Positions 56,987-64,000 of a stretch of 64,000 bases of DNA are shown in pieces. How positions within the stretch are numbered: position 1 is the first letter of the stretch; every line of letters begins with the position of its first letter. This stretch comes from Solwaraspora sp. WMMD792 (GTDB lineage Bacteria > Actinomycetota > Actinomycetes > Mycobacteriales > Micromonosporaceae), in the NCBI RefSeq assembly GCF_029626105.1, contig NZ_JARUBH010000009.1, positions 2,480,001-2,544,000 on the forward strand. The letters are read 5' to 3'. Below the pieces are notes generated by a model. That model was not told the origin of the DNA. It did not search any database and saw only the letters and a list, made by a program, of their open reading frames with translations. The position numbers and the translations under genes are program-made.

Positions 56987-58306
56987 ATGGCACCGCTGAA
57001 GCAGGGCGACCGGCCACCGGGGCCGCGCGGGCACTGGCTCACCGGCAACACCCCGGCCTACGAGGCCGACCGGATCGGCTTCATCGAGCGCAATCACCGC
57101 GAGTACGGCGACGTGTTCACCTTCGACGACCGCACCGTGTTCGTGATCGACCCGGAGCTGGCCCACGACGTGCTCACCCGGCCGGGCAACGCCTTTCTGC
57201 CCGAGCTGGCCCCGTTCGACGCCCGCCCCGACCTCGACCGGGCCGCCGAGCGGGCCGAGGCCTGGATGCCGGCCCGTCGGGCCGCGTGGGCCGGTCTCGA
57301 CCGACAGGCCAGCGCCGCCTTCGACGGGCGTACCGTCGAGATCCTCGACGCGGACCTCGACGCCGCCGCCGGCCGGGAAACCGACGTGCTGGCGATGATG
57401 CGACAGTACGCCGCCGCGACGATCGCCGATTACTGCTTCGGAGCCGACTCCGCAGGGGTCCCGGAGCTGCTCGCCGAGGGCGTCGCCGCCACCGCGCCGT
57501 TCGAGACCGCGAAGTACGGGTTCGCGGCCTGGCTGCCGATTCGGCGCAACCGTCGGTTCTTCCGCGCACACCGCACGTTCACCGACGCCCTGCTGTCGGT
57601 GGTGCGACGCCGTCGGGCCGGGACCGCCCCGACCGGTACGGCCTCGGCCGGTACATCCACCCTGGACCTACTGGACGTGCTGCTGGCGGCCCGGCCGGCA
57701 CTGCCGGACCGGGCGGTCGTGTCGACGCTGCGCCCGGTCCTGCTCGGCGGACACGGCGTGCCGGCTGCCGCGCTGACCTCGCTGACCTGGGAACTCGCCA
57801 GCCGGCCGGAGCTTGTCGCCGCGCTGCGGGCGGAGGCGGGCGGGCCGGCCGGTTCCGGCGACCCGCCGCCGGCGGCCCGGCTACCGCTGGCCGAGGCCGT
57901 GGTCAACGAGGCGCTGCGGCTGTATCCGCCGGCGTGGCTGATGACCCGGACCGCCCGTACGGCCACCGGGTTGGGTCCGTGGACGCTGCGGCCCGGCGAC
58001 GAGGTGCTGATCGGCGCGTACCTGATCCATCGGGATCCACGGTGGTGGCAGCGGCCCGACGAGTTCGACCCCGGCCGGTGGGCCGCCGGCCGGCCGGCAC
58101 CGGGAGCGGCGTTCCTGCCCTTCGGCGCCGGGCCCCGGGTCTGTATCGGTACGGCGTTGACCATGCGTCAGCTCACCCTCACCGTCTCCCGGCTGGCCCA
58201 GCGCGGCTCGGTCGAGTCGTCGAACGCCGCGTCGACCCGGCTGCGGTTCGCCGGCCGGCTCGCACCGGCCGGCCTGCGGGCCCGGTTTGTCGACGGAAAG
58301 TTCTGA
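56987..58306 (+). CDS. Cytochrome P450, predicted RiPP crosslinking enzyme
   Basis: The ATG has AGGAG 6 bases upstream. The 439-residue soluble P450 has E308-x-x-R311 in VVNEALRLYPPAW and the heme loop AFLPFGAGPRVCIGTALTMR with the ligand Cys386. In the I helix, where most P450s have (A/G)-G-x-(D/E)-T, it has G254-G-H-G-V-P, so the acid-alcohol pair for oxygen protonation is missing. P450s that couple aromatic residues instead of inserting oxygen often vary here. The gene sits between two near-identical 29-residue precursor genes, so those peptides are its probable substrates. Ferredoxin and reductase are not encoded nearby. Confidence 0.92.
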   Translation: MAPLKQGDRPPGPRGHWLTGNTPAYEADRIGFIERNHREYGDVFTFDDRTVFVIDPELAHDVLTRPGNAFLPELAPFDARPDLDRAAERAEAWMPARRAAWAGLDRQASAAFDGRTVEILDADLDAAAGRETDVLAMMRQYAAATIADYCFGADSAGVPELLAEGVAATAPFETAKYGFAAWLPIRRNRRFFRAHRTFTDALLSVVRRRRAGTAPTGTASAGTSTLDLLDVLLAARPALPDRAVVSTLRPVLLGGHGVPAAALTSLTWELASRPELVAALRAEAGGPAGSGDPPPAARLPLAEAVVNEALRLYPPAWLMTRTARTATGLGPWTLRPGDEVLIGAYLIHRDPRWWQRPDEFDPGRWAAGRPAPGAAFLPFGAGPRVCIGTALTMRQLTLTVSRLAQRGSVESSNAASTRLRFAGRLAPAGLRARFVDGKF

Positions 58307-58384
58307 TCACGTCTCGTTGCGTACCCGCAACCGGTGTGCGATGGTCATGAGAATTACTCACCTCGATCGAACGAGGAGGTAGCC

Positions 58385-58474
58385 ATGCGGACACTGCGTC
58401 ACCTGGCCGCCCGGCTGGCCGGCAGGAAGCGGGTCAGCGGCCGGTACATCTACTGGCCCTACCACTACGAGTAG
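58385..58474 (+). CDS. P450-RiPP precursor peptide 2
   Basis: This second 29-codon gene also has AGGAGG, 5 bases before ATG, and follows the P450 gene by 78 bp. The leader MRTLRHLAARLAGRKRVSGR differs from that of precursor 1 only at V/A12, R/K15 and I/V17. The tail is YIYWPYHYE. Y21, an aromatic at 23, W24, Y26 and H27 are kept, while E22, Y25, Q28 and A29 of the first change to I, P, Y and E. The tail starts with Y-I-Y-W, reminiscent of the Y-I-Y-Y core of cittilin. The 5' leader regions of both genes share TCACCT...CGATCGA...GAGGAGGT, so promoter and gene were duplicated together. Confidence 0.85.
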   Translation: MRTLRHLAARLAGRKRVSGRYIYWPYHYE

Positions 58475-58509
58475 GCCGACCCGGCGGACGACGTCGACGA
58501 CTGCAGGAC

Positions 58510-58553
58510 ATGGTCCCCGGGGCCCCGCCGATCGGCGGGGCCCCGGGGACCAT
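58510..58553. terminator. Perfect 44-bp palindrome, terminator of the RiPP operon
   Basis: Two 22-base arms, beginning ATGGTCCCCGGGG and ending CCCCGGGGACCAT, are perfect reverse complements with no spacer. It lies between precursor 2 and the convergent esterase gene, 36 bp after the precursor stop, and would stop transcription from both sides. Confidence 0.85.
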
Positions 58554-58613
58554 CCTTGTCTGACTGCCCGGACCGGTGTTCCAGCCTGTCCGGACCGGTG
58601 GTTCAGCCGCTGG

Positions 58614-60005
58614 TCAGCTGATGGTGCAGGCGGCACCGTTGAGGGTGAACGAGCTCGGTGCGCCGGCGTTGCCGGTGTGGGTGGCCTGGAAGCCGATGTC
58701 CACCGAGCCGTTGACCGGGATACTGGCGTTGTAGGACATGTTGCGGGCCGTCACCTGCCCCGAATTCGGTGAGTAGGTGGCGTTCCAGCCCCCGGTGATG
58801 GTCTGCCCGCCGGGCAGGGTGAAGACCAGCGACCAGCCGTTGACGGCGCTGGAACCGGTGTTGGTGATCCGGAAGTTCCCGGTCAGCCCGTTGTTCCAGG
58901 CGTTGATGGTGGCCGCGACCCGGCAGGCACCGGTGGGCGGCGGCGCAGTCGTCGGCGGCGGCACGGTGGTCGGTGGCGGAGCCGTCGTCGGCGGCGGTGC
59001 GGTGGTGGGCGGTGGAGCCGTCGTCGGCGGCGGTGCGGTGGTGGGTGGCGGAGCCGTGGTCGGCGGTGGGGTCGAGGTCAACCCGAAGAACTCGATGGCA
59101 ACGGCGGCCATGCCGCCGCTCGGCAGGCTGTGGCCGGCGCCCTGGATGCTGTACGCCTCGACCTGGACGGTGCCGGAGCTGTCAGCGAACTGGCGGCGGT
59201 TCCAGCCGGACCGCGGGGTGTCGGTACGGGTCGGTGTCTGGCTGAGCCCGAACACGTTGGTCCACTGGTCGACCGCCTCCTGCAGCAACGAGTACGGCAC
59301 CAGGGTGTCGGCGGTGCCGTGCCACAGCTGCGCCCGCGGCCGCGGGCCGGAGTAACCCGGGTACGCCTGACGGACGGCGTCACCCCACTGCTGCGGGGTC
59401 CGGTTCATGTTGCCACCGGTGCACTGGCTGCTCCACGGCGGATAGTCGGCCGCGTTGGCGAAACAGTTGTACGGCACTCCCATGAAGGCCGACCCGGCCT
59501 TGAACACGTCCGGGTAGACGGCCAGCATGTGGTTGGTCATCATGCCGCCGGACGAACTGCCGGTGGCGTACACCCGGTTGGGGTCGCCGCCGTACTGCTG
59601 CTGGGCGTACTGGACCATCGACATGATCGACACCGGGTCGCTGCCGCCGCCCCGCCGCCTCGCCGCCTCGGACCAGACGTCGAAGCAGTTGCCGAAGCCG
59701 GCCTGCTGGGTGGCGGTCGGGTAGATCACGATGAAGCCGTACCGGTCGGACAGTGAGGCGAACTCGCTGCCGGAGTAGAAGCCGGGCCCGGATCCGCCGC
59801 AGCCGTGCATCGCCACGACGATCGCCGGGTTCGCCGGACGGCTGTCCGGCACGTAGACGTGCATCTGCATTCCGCCCGGGTTGTTACCGAAGTTGGTCAC
59901 CTGGACCAACGACGCCGCGTACGCCGGCCGGAGCGCCGGGACGACCAGGCCGGCGGCGACCAGCGACATCGCCATGCCGAGCAGCAGTTTTCGTCTGACT
60001 CTCAT
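58614..60005 (-). CDS. Secreted PHB-depolymerase-family esterase with CBM2
   Basis: The ATG at 60005 has GGAAGGAG upstream and opens a signal peptide (RVRRKLLLGMAMSLVAAGLV, cleavage near AYA-AS). The 463-residue protein has an alpha/beta-hydrolase domain with PAIVVAMHGCGGSGPGFYSG (oxyanion region), the nucleophile Ser in RVYATGSSSGGMMTNHML, and a His in QGAGHSLPSGGM. This type includes poly(3-hydroxybutyrate) depolymerases and acetylxylan/feruloyl esterases. A P-P-P-T-T-A linker and a family 2 carbohydrate-binding module (about residues 365-463, with CRVAATINAWNNGLTGNFRI) follow, pointing to plant polysaccharide rather than polyester as substrate. Confidence 0.92.
   Translation of the reverse strand: MRVRRKLLLGMAMSLVAAGLVVPALRPAYAASLVQVTNFGNNPGGMQMHVYVPDSRPANPAIVVAMHGCGGSGPGFYSGSEFASLSDRYGFIVIYPTATQQAGFGNCFDVWSEAARRRGGGSDPVSIMSMVQYAQQQYGGDPNRVYATGSSSGGMMTNHMLAVYPDVFKAGSAFMGVPYNCFANAADYPPWSSQCTGGNMNRTPQQWGDAVRQAYPGYSGPRPRAQLWHGTADTLVPYSLLQEAVDQWTNVFGLSQTPTRTDTPRSGWNRRQFADSSGTVQVEAYSIQGAGHSLPSGGMAAVAIEFFGLTSTPPPTTAPPPTTAPPPTTAPPPTTAPPPTTAPPPTTVPPPTTAPPPTGACRVAATINAWNNGLTGNFRITNTGSSAVNGWSLVFTLPGGQTITGGWNATYSPNSGQVTARNMSYNASIPVNGSVDIGFQATHTGNAGAPSSFTLNGAACTIS
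58932..59073 (-). repeat. Tandem 18-bp repeats encoding a PPPTTA linker
   Basis: About eight copies of an 18-bp unit encode P-P-P-T-T-A/V between the esterase and the CBM2. Alternate units use different synonymous codons, so the array is a protein linker repeat and not a selfish DNA repeat. Confidence 0.9.
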
Positions 60006-60254
60006 GCACCTGACTCCTTCCTGTCGTGTGCTGTCCCCTGTCGTGTGCCGGCCGGCGGGACGTCCGGCCCTGCCCCGCCCGGCCTTCGCACGGCAATGTG
60101 TGGCACTTAGTGTTCCCGCCGGACAGACAAGTGTCAATCGATACAGCTCGATCACAATCCCGGGTCGTTGCCATGAACCCAGGTCACCTGCGCCAACCGG
60201 AGATCACGCCGTCTACAGTCGGTACCGCTGCCCCCGAGCCACGCCGGAGTGCCC

Positions 60255-61355
60255 GTGACGAGCCTGTTCAGCATCGAGGAGATCTATCCGGAGGAGGCGG
60301 GCCGGCCGGTGCGGCTGCCCCGACGGCAGACCGGCAACTCGCCGCAGGGCCTCGCGGTGACCCTGCTGGCCGACTACACCCTGCGGACCCGCGCCTGGCT
60401 GCCGTCGGCCGCCATCGTCGCGCTGCTCGCCGAATCCGGCGTCACCCCCGCCGGCGCCCGGACCGCCATCAGCCGGCTCGCCCGCCGAGGGGTACTCGAA
60501 GGCAGTCGACGCGGTCGGCACAGCTCGTACCGGCTCGCCCACGCCGCCGCCGCCAGCCTGGCGATCGGCGGACACTGGATTCTCACCGCCACCGCGACGG
60601 CCCGGCCGTGGGACGGCCAGTGGACCCTGGTCGCGTTCACCTTGCCGCAGGAGCACAGCGCGCAACGGCGGGCGCTGCGGGGCCAGCTCCGGTGGCTGGG
60701 GTTCGCGCCGCTGTACGACGGGTTGTGGATCTCCCCCCGCACGCTGCCCGGGCCCGCGATGCGCCATCTCGCCCAGCTCACTCCCGGCACCATCTCGGTC
60801 TTCCGTGGCCGGCAGGCCGACCTGGGCGCCACCACCGGTCGCGACCCGCTCGACGCCTGGGACGTCGAGGCCATCGCCGGACAGTACGGCGACTTCGTCG
60901 ACCGGTGGCAGGCGCTGCTGCCCCAGGTGCACTCCGGTCAGGTGAGCGGACCGGCGGCGGTACGGGCCCGCACCGAAGTGATGGACACCTTCCGGCGGTT
61001 CCCCACCCTCGATCCGCAGTTGCCGGTCGAGCTGCTGCCGGCCAACTGGCTACGGGATCCCGCCCGGGAGGTCTTCGCCGCCGTCTACGACGGTCTCGCC
61101 GACGTCGCCGAACGACACGTCCGGGCGGTCGTCACCCGCTTCTCCGGTGACGCGGCCCCCGACCACGTACGGGCCCACACCACCGGCGATCTGTTGGCGG
61201 GAGTCCAGCCAGCCGGTCCCGGCCCCGGCTACAGCCCCGGCCCGGGCTTCGACCCCGGCCCGGGCTTCGGAACGGGCCTGGGCCTCGGCCTCGGAGCTGG
61301 AGCCGGGCACCGGACGGCGCAAGCCGGGTCGGCGGCCCGTACCGTCGGACAGTGA
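60255..61355 (+). CDS. PaaX-family transcriptional regulator
   Basis: The GTG at 60255 has GGAG 5 bases upstream; a GTG two codons earlier is possible. The 366-residue protein has the PaaX N-terminal winged helix (SAAIVALLAESGVTPAGART, then AISRLARRGVLEGSRRGRHS), the central domain (WDGQWTLVAFTLPQEHSAQR, then RALRGQLRWLGFAPLYDGLW), and the C-terminal helical part (LPVELLPANWLRDPAREVFA). Classical PaaX represses phenylacetate catabolism, but no such genes are near. An extra 50-residue tail of PGPGF and GLGLG repeats is unusual. Its stop overlaps the start of the caspase gene, so the regulator is probably tied to that system. Confidence 0.88.
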   Translation: MTSLFSIEEIYPEEAGRPVRLPRRQTGNSPQGLAVTLLADYTLRTRAWLPSAAIVALLAESGVTPAGARTAISRLARRGVLEGSRRGRHSSYRLAHAAAASLAIGGHWILTATATARPWDGQWTLVAFTLPQEHSAQRRALRGQLRWLGFAPLYDGLWISPRTLPGPAMRHLAQLTPGTISVFRGRQADLGATTGRDPLDAWDVEAIAGQYGDFVDRWQALLPQVHSGQVSGPAAVRARTEVMDTFRRFPTLDPQLPVELLPANWLRDPAREVFAAVYDGLADVAERHVRAVVTRFSGDAAPDHVRAHTTGDLLAGVQPAGPGPGYSPGPGFDPGPGFGTGLGLGLGAGAGHRTAQAGSAARTVGQ

Positions 61356-62473
61356 CCACGACCGCACCGCAGCACCCCGACGCCCGGGTGGTCGCCGTCG
61401 GCGTCGGCGCCTACCAGGCCGGCGACGGCTGGACCCTGACCGGGCCGGTCCACGACGCCGTCCGGATCGCACGGTTCTTCGTCGCCCACGGCGTACCCGC
61501 CGGGAACGTGGACCTGCTCACCGACCCGGCGCCGCCCGAGGACGATCTGCCGGCCGGGGTGCGACGGCGACCCGCCGACCGGACCACCGTCCGTCAACTG
61601 CTGCTGCGCGAGCTGCCCGACAGCTCCGCCCGGGAACTGTACGTCTACTGGGGCGGTCACGGCTTCGTCGACCCCGGTCGGCGGCGCCGGCTCTACTACG
61701 CCGACGCGACCGACGCCGACGCCGTCGACCTCGGCCTGGACTCGCTGCTGGCGACGTACGCCTCGGACCTCGTCACGGCGCTGCACCGGCAGCTGTGGCT
61801 GGTCGACGTCTGCCAGACCCACGGCCCGGCCCGGCCACGCCGGATCGACGGACACGAGACCTTCCCAGTCGGTGAACCGGTCGCTGGGCGCAGCCAGGAC
61901 GTGCTGTTCGCCGCCGCCGTCGGCCAGCCTGCCGCCAACCTGGACCGGCAGCGGACCGGGCTGTTCAGCCGGGAACTGCTGCGGCTACTGGACGCCGACG
62001 GCATCGCGGCGCTCGACGACGCACAGTGGCTCGCGGACCGGCTCCGTACCCGGTTCACCGCGTTGCACGCCGAAGGTCTGACCGGGCAGACCCCGACCTA
62101 CCTGTGGTACCGCAACGCCTACGGCGACGAAGGTCTGCTGCTGGCGGCGGAGCCGGCCGGCTCGCGAGAGACCGCCGGCAGGCCGGCGCGGCCGTCGACG
62201 GCGGCGATCGCCGCAGTGGTGGCCGCGCTGTTGGAGATCCCGGAGTTTCTTCGGCCGAACGACCGCGAGGAGATCCTGTCCCTGCTGCCCCCGTCGGTCT
62301 ACGCCTCGATCCGGCGCAACCCGGCTGCGCGGATCGACGCAGTGAACATCGTCCGCGGCTGTCAGCGGCACGCCACCGGACTGTCCGAACTCGTCGCCGC
62401 CGTCCGCTTCTTCGCCGGCGACGATCCGGCCGTCGACCACCTCGCCGAGACGGTCCGGAGGCTCGCCGCGTAG
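61352..62473 (+). CDS. Caspase-like (C14) protease with C-terminal effector-associated domain
   Basis: The GTG overlaps the PaaX stop codon. Residues 1 to about 240 of the 373-residue protein are a caspase-hemoglobinase fold domain: VVAVGVGAYQAGDGWTLTGP, His103 in YVYWGGHGFVDPG, and Cys154 in LWLVDVCQTHGP. The catalytic dyad is therefore present. Residues about 275-373 match the pattern of an effector-associated domain of the EAD2 type (EIPEFLRPNDREEILSLLPP, IVRGCQRHATGLSELVAAVR). Such domains recruit caspase, TIR or trypsin-like effectors in actinobacterial conflict systems by homotypic contacts. A FxSxx-type peptide gene and a HExxH enzyme gene follow on the same strand. Confidence 0.88.
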   Translation: MTTTAPQHPDARVVAVGVGAYQAGDGWTLTGPVHDAVRIARFFVAHGVPAGNVDLLTDPAPPEDDLPAGVRRRPADRTTVRQLLLRELPDSSARELYVYWGGHGFVDPGRRRRLYYADATDADAVDLGLDSLLATYASDLVTALHRQLWLVDVCQTHGPARPRRIDGHETFPVGEPVAGRSQDVLFAAAVGQPAANLDRQRTGLFSRELLRLLDADGIAALDDAQWLADRLRTRFTALHAEGLTGQTPTYLWYRNAYGDEGLLLAAEPAGSRETAGRPARPSTAAIAAVVAALLEIPEFLRPNDREEILSLLPPSVYASIRRNPAARIDAVNIVRGCQRHATGLSELVAAVRFFAGDDPAVDHLAETVRRLAA

Positions 62474-62575
62474 GTGCCGCCGCTGTGACGCATGTGCCTC
62501 GGCGCTTCCGTTGCCGTACGGGGATGAGCGATGATGAGGACATCGACCGTCACCTTTCGTGAAGGGCTACCGCTG

Positions 62576-62794
62576 ATGGACAGCACCCCGGCCGGAATCG
62601 AGTCCGAGATGCTCGATCTGTCGATGGTGGACGTGGCGACGTTGCGCAGCGTCGACGGTTCCGACATGGCCGCCGCGATGGCCCGGGTTCGGAACTGGAT
62701 CGCAGACCCCGAAGGCAGTGTCAGCGACTACAACGGCTCATTCTCCAGCGAGGTCCCGTCCGGTGGCCCTCAACCGGAAGACCTGATCGGTTGA
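62576..62794 (+). CDS. FxSxx-type RiPP precursor-like peptide with internal motif
   Basis: The ATG at 62576 has GAAGGG about 9 bases upstream and is preferred to an ATG at 62531. The 72-residue product has the leader pattern of FxSxx-COOH peptides (EMLDLSMVDVATLRSVDGSD, then MAAAMARVRNWIADPEG) and then F56-S-S-E-V60, a match to F-x-S-x-x. In the known family the protein ends there; here 12 further residues follow (PSGGPQPEDLIG). The stop overlaps the TTG start of the HExxH enzyme gene. Partner enzymes of this family are a radical SAM maturase and a HExxH protein; only the latter is in the window. Confidence 0.78.
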   Translation: MDSTPAGIESEMLDLSMVDVATLRSVDGSDMAAAMARVRNWIADPEGSVSDYNGSFSSEVPSGGPQPEDLIG

Positions 62795-64000
62795 CCGGCC
62801 AGACACCTGCCACGCACACGATAACTGCGGCGGACTTCCAAGCCCTGGCTACCGGCTCCGAGAATGACCGGGGCGTCGCAGCCCTACGCCGGTCAGAGCG
62901 GAGCTGGAGGCTGCTGGCGATACGCAGCGTCATGGACATCGCTAGGACACATCCCGAGGCCGCAAGTCCCCTACCGTCGGTCGACGTCGCCTGGCAGTTG
63001 CTGATCCGGGCGCACCTGGTCGATCCGGACGCCACCGAAGATGTGCTCGCCCAGCCGCAGGTCGGGGTCTGGGCCGCACACGCCCTGCGCCGGCTGGTCC
63101 ACCACTCCGCCACCGCCACCGACGCTGGTCGGCTCTGGAAGGACCTCGGCTACCTGCACACCCTAGCCGCCGCTGCGGCAGTGCGCGCCGGGCTCAGCTT
63201 CGAGCTCGACGTCCCGGCTCGCTACGGACTCGCGGTGCTGCCCACCGTCGGCGCCGCGTCGTTGCCACCGCGTTGCCACCGGGCCCGGGTGGTGGCCCGC
63301 GACGGAGCTGTCACCATGACCGACGATATCGGGCAGCGGACCAGTCCCGGTGACCGTCACTGGCACCATCCGATCCGGCTGACGGTCGCCGCAGGCGGCG
63401 TCACCCTACGGATCGAGGTAGTCGACCGTGACGTGTACCGGAACCTGCGCGGAACCGCCGCGCCAGCACCGCTGGACGACGACCAGGTACGCCGCTGGGA
63501 GGCGCTGCTGCGGCGCGCCTGGTACCTGCTGGTACGGGAACAGCCAGCCCGCGCCCGGTCGATCGCGGCGACACTGCGGACCATCGCTCCGTTGCCCGCC
63601 GGACAGCGGTTCCGCCCATTGTCGGCCTCGGGGACGGAGGCGTTCGGCGGCGTGCTGCTATCCGAGCCGGACGACGCCGTCCAACTAGCGGCGACGTTGG
63701 TGCACGAGTCGCAGCACCACAAACTCGGCGCGCTGACACACCTACTCACGCTGGTCCGCGCCGATCCCAACCGGCGGTTCTACGCCCCGTGGCGCGACGA
63801 CCCGCGACCGATTGGCGGACTGCTGCAGGGGTCGTACGCGTTCGCCGGCGTCACCGAGTTCTGGCGGATTCGTCGCCTACACGCGGTGGCCGGCGACGCC
63901 GATCTGGCCGCCTTCGAATTCGCACTGTGGCGTCGGCAGACCAGGTACGCACTGCGGGAGCTACTCGAATCGAGCCAACTGACCGACCATGGACGCCGGT
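62791..64000 (+). CDS. HExxH-motif peptide-modification enzyme (C-terminus beyond window)
   Basis: The TTG at 62791 overlaps the peptide gene's stop (TTGA) and 403 codons are open to the window end. The protein is mostly helical and carries H305-E-S-Q-H309 in QLAATLVHESQHHKLGALTH, with a conserved downstream YAPWRDDPRPIGGLLQG and GVTEFWRI. This is the HEXXH motif domain found beside FxSxx peptides. Members of the related aKG-HExxH group are reported to be peptide beta-hydroxylases that use the His/Glu motif to bind iron. A metallopeptidase role is the older alternative. Overlap with the peptide gene makes that peptide the likely substrate. Confidence 0.85.
   Translation, partial: MTGQTPATHTITAADFQALATGSENDRGVAALRRSERSWRLLAIRSVMDIARTHPEAASPLPSVDVAWQLLIRAHLVDPDATEDVLAQPQVGVWAAHALRRLVHHSATATDAGRLWKDLGYLHTLAAAAAVRAGLSFELDVPARYGLAVLPTVGAASLPPRCHRARVVARDGAVTMTDDIGQRTSPGDRHWHHPIRLTVAAGGVTLRIEVVDRDVYRNLRGTAAPAPLDDDQVRRWEALLRRAWYLLVREQPARARSIAATLRTIAPLPAGQRFRPLSASGTEAFGGVLLSEPDDAVQLAATLVHESQHHKLGALTHLLTLVRADPNRRFYAPWRDDPRPIGGLLQGSYAFAGVTEFWRIRRLHAVAGDADLAAFEFALWRRQTRYALRELLESSQLTDHGRR

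Noticed and set aside
58932-59073. Regular repeats considered as a CRISPR-like array
   Set aside because: The unit is 18 bp, has no spacers, and encodes an in-frame Pro/Thr linker.
58614-60005. The CBM2 esterase as part of the P450-RiPP cluster
   Set aside because: It is convergent, separated by a perfect palindromic terminator, and its domains fit polysaccharide degradation.

Overview
The window is about 72% G+C with dense, strongly C/G-ending codons, many GTG/TTG starts and 1-11 bp gene overlaps. The gene content (ESX/type VII secretion, PucR-controlled uric acid catabolism, LCP proteins, an IdeR-like iron box, FxSxx-type peptide genes) points to a filamentous actinomycete, probably Micromonosporaceae. 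That taxonomic guess is inference. No rRNA, tRNA, CRISPR array or origin was recognised.

Region 1 (1-14614) is an ESX/type VII secretion locus: a partial WXG100 gene, a beta-helix protein fused to two EccA-type AAA domains, EccC with three ATPase domains, EccD, EccB, and a three-gene operon on the minus strand (WXG100-like protein, small helical protein, 993-residue coiled-coil and repeat protein that looks like a secreted substrate). EccE and mycosin are not in the window.

Region 2 (14870-18667) holds a polytopic membrane protein coupled to a polyprenol-phosphate type GT2, then a secreted lysozyme-like protein. Region 3 (18692-36212) is a nearly complete purine-degradation island: xanthine dehydrogenase (xdhB, xdhA, an XdhC-type factor and a MocA-like nucleotidyltransferase), urate oxidase, a fused OHCU decarboxylase/HIU hydrolase, allantoinase, allantoicase, 8-oxoguanine-deaminase-like amidohydrolase, malate synthase and a DUF6986 aldolase-like protein. 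It also has adenosine deaminase and a PucR regulator. Two promoter regions share a TTGGA-N6-TCCAA palindrome that may be the PucR operator. Xanthine would flow to urate, allantoin, allantoate and finally ureidoglycolate/glyoxylate, which malate synthase captures.

Region 4 (36331-41250) contains an unknown membrane protein and an exopolysaccharide operon (LCP, polyprenyl glycosylphosphotransferase, GT4). Region 5 (41527-46420) contains a receptor-like protein with an extracellular periplasmic-binding domain, an ECF sigma factor and its membrane-bound BNR-type partner. Region 6 (46421-52390) has a solitary TnpB element, a Tat-exported amidase, a siderophore-interacting protein behind an iron box, and a subtilisin.

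Region 7 (52668-58553) is the first hidden system: a NarL-type two-component pair, an ABC transporter with two permeases, and two nearly identical 29-codon genes that flank a cytochrome P450. The two micro-genes share a basic leader and have aromatic tails (YEWWYYHQA and YIYWPYHYE), which strongly suggests a P450-crosslinked RiPP cluster with two precursors.

Region 8 (58614-60005) is a secreted esterase with a CBM2. Region 9 (60255-64000) is the second system: a PaaX-type regulator overlapping a caspase-like protease with an effector-associated domain, then a 72-residue FxSxx-type peptide whose motif is internal rather than C-terminal, and a HExxH peptide-modification enzyme that runs off the window.
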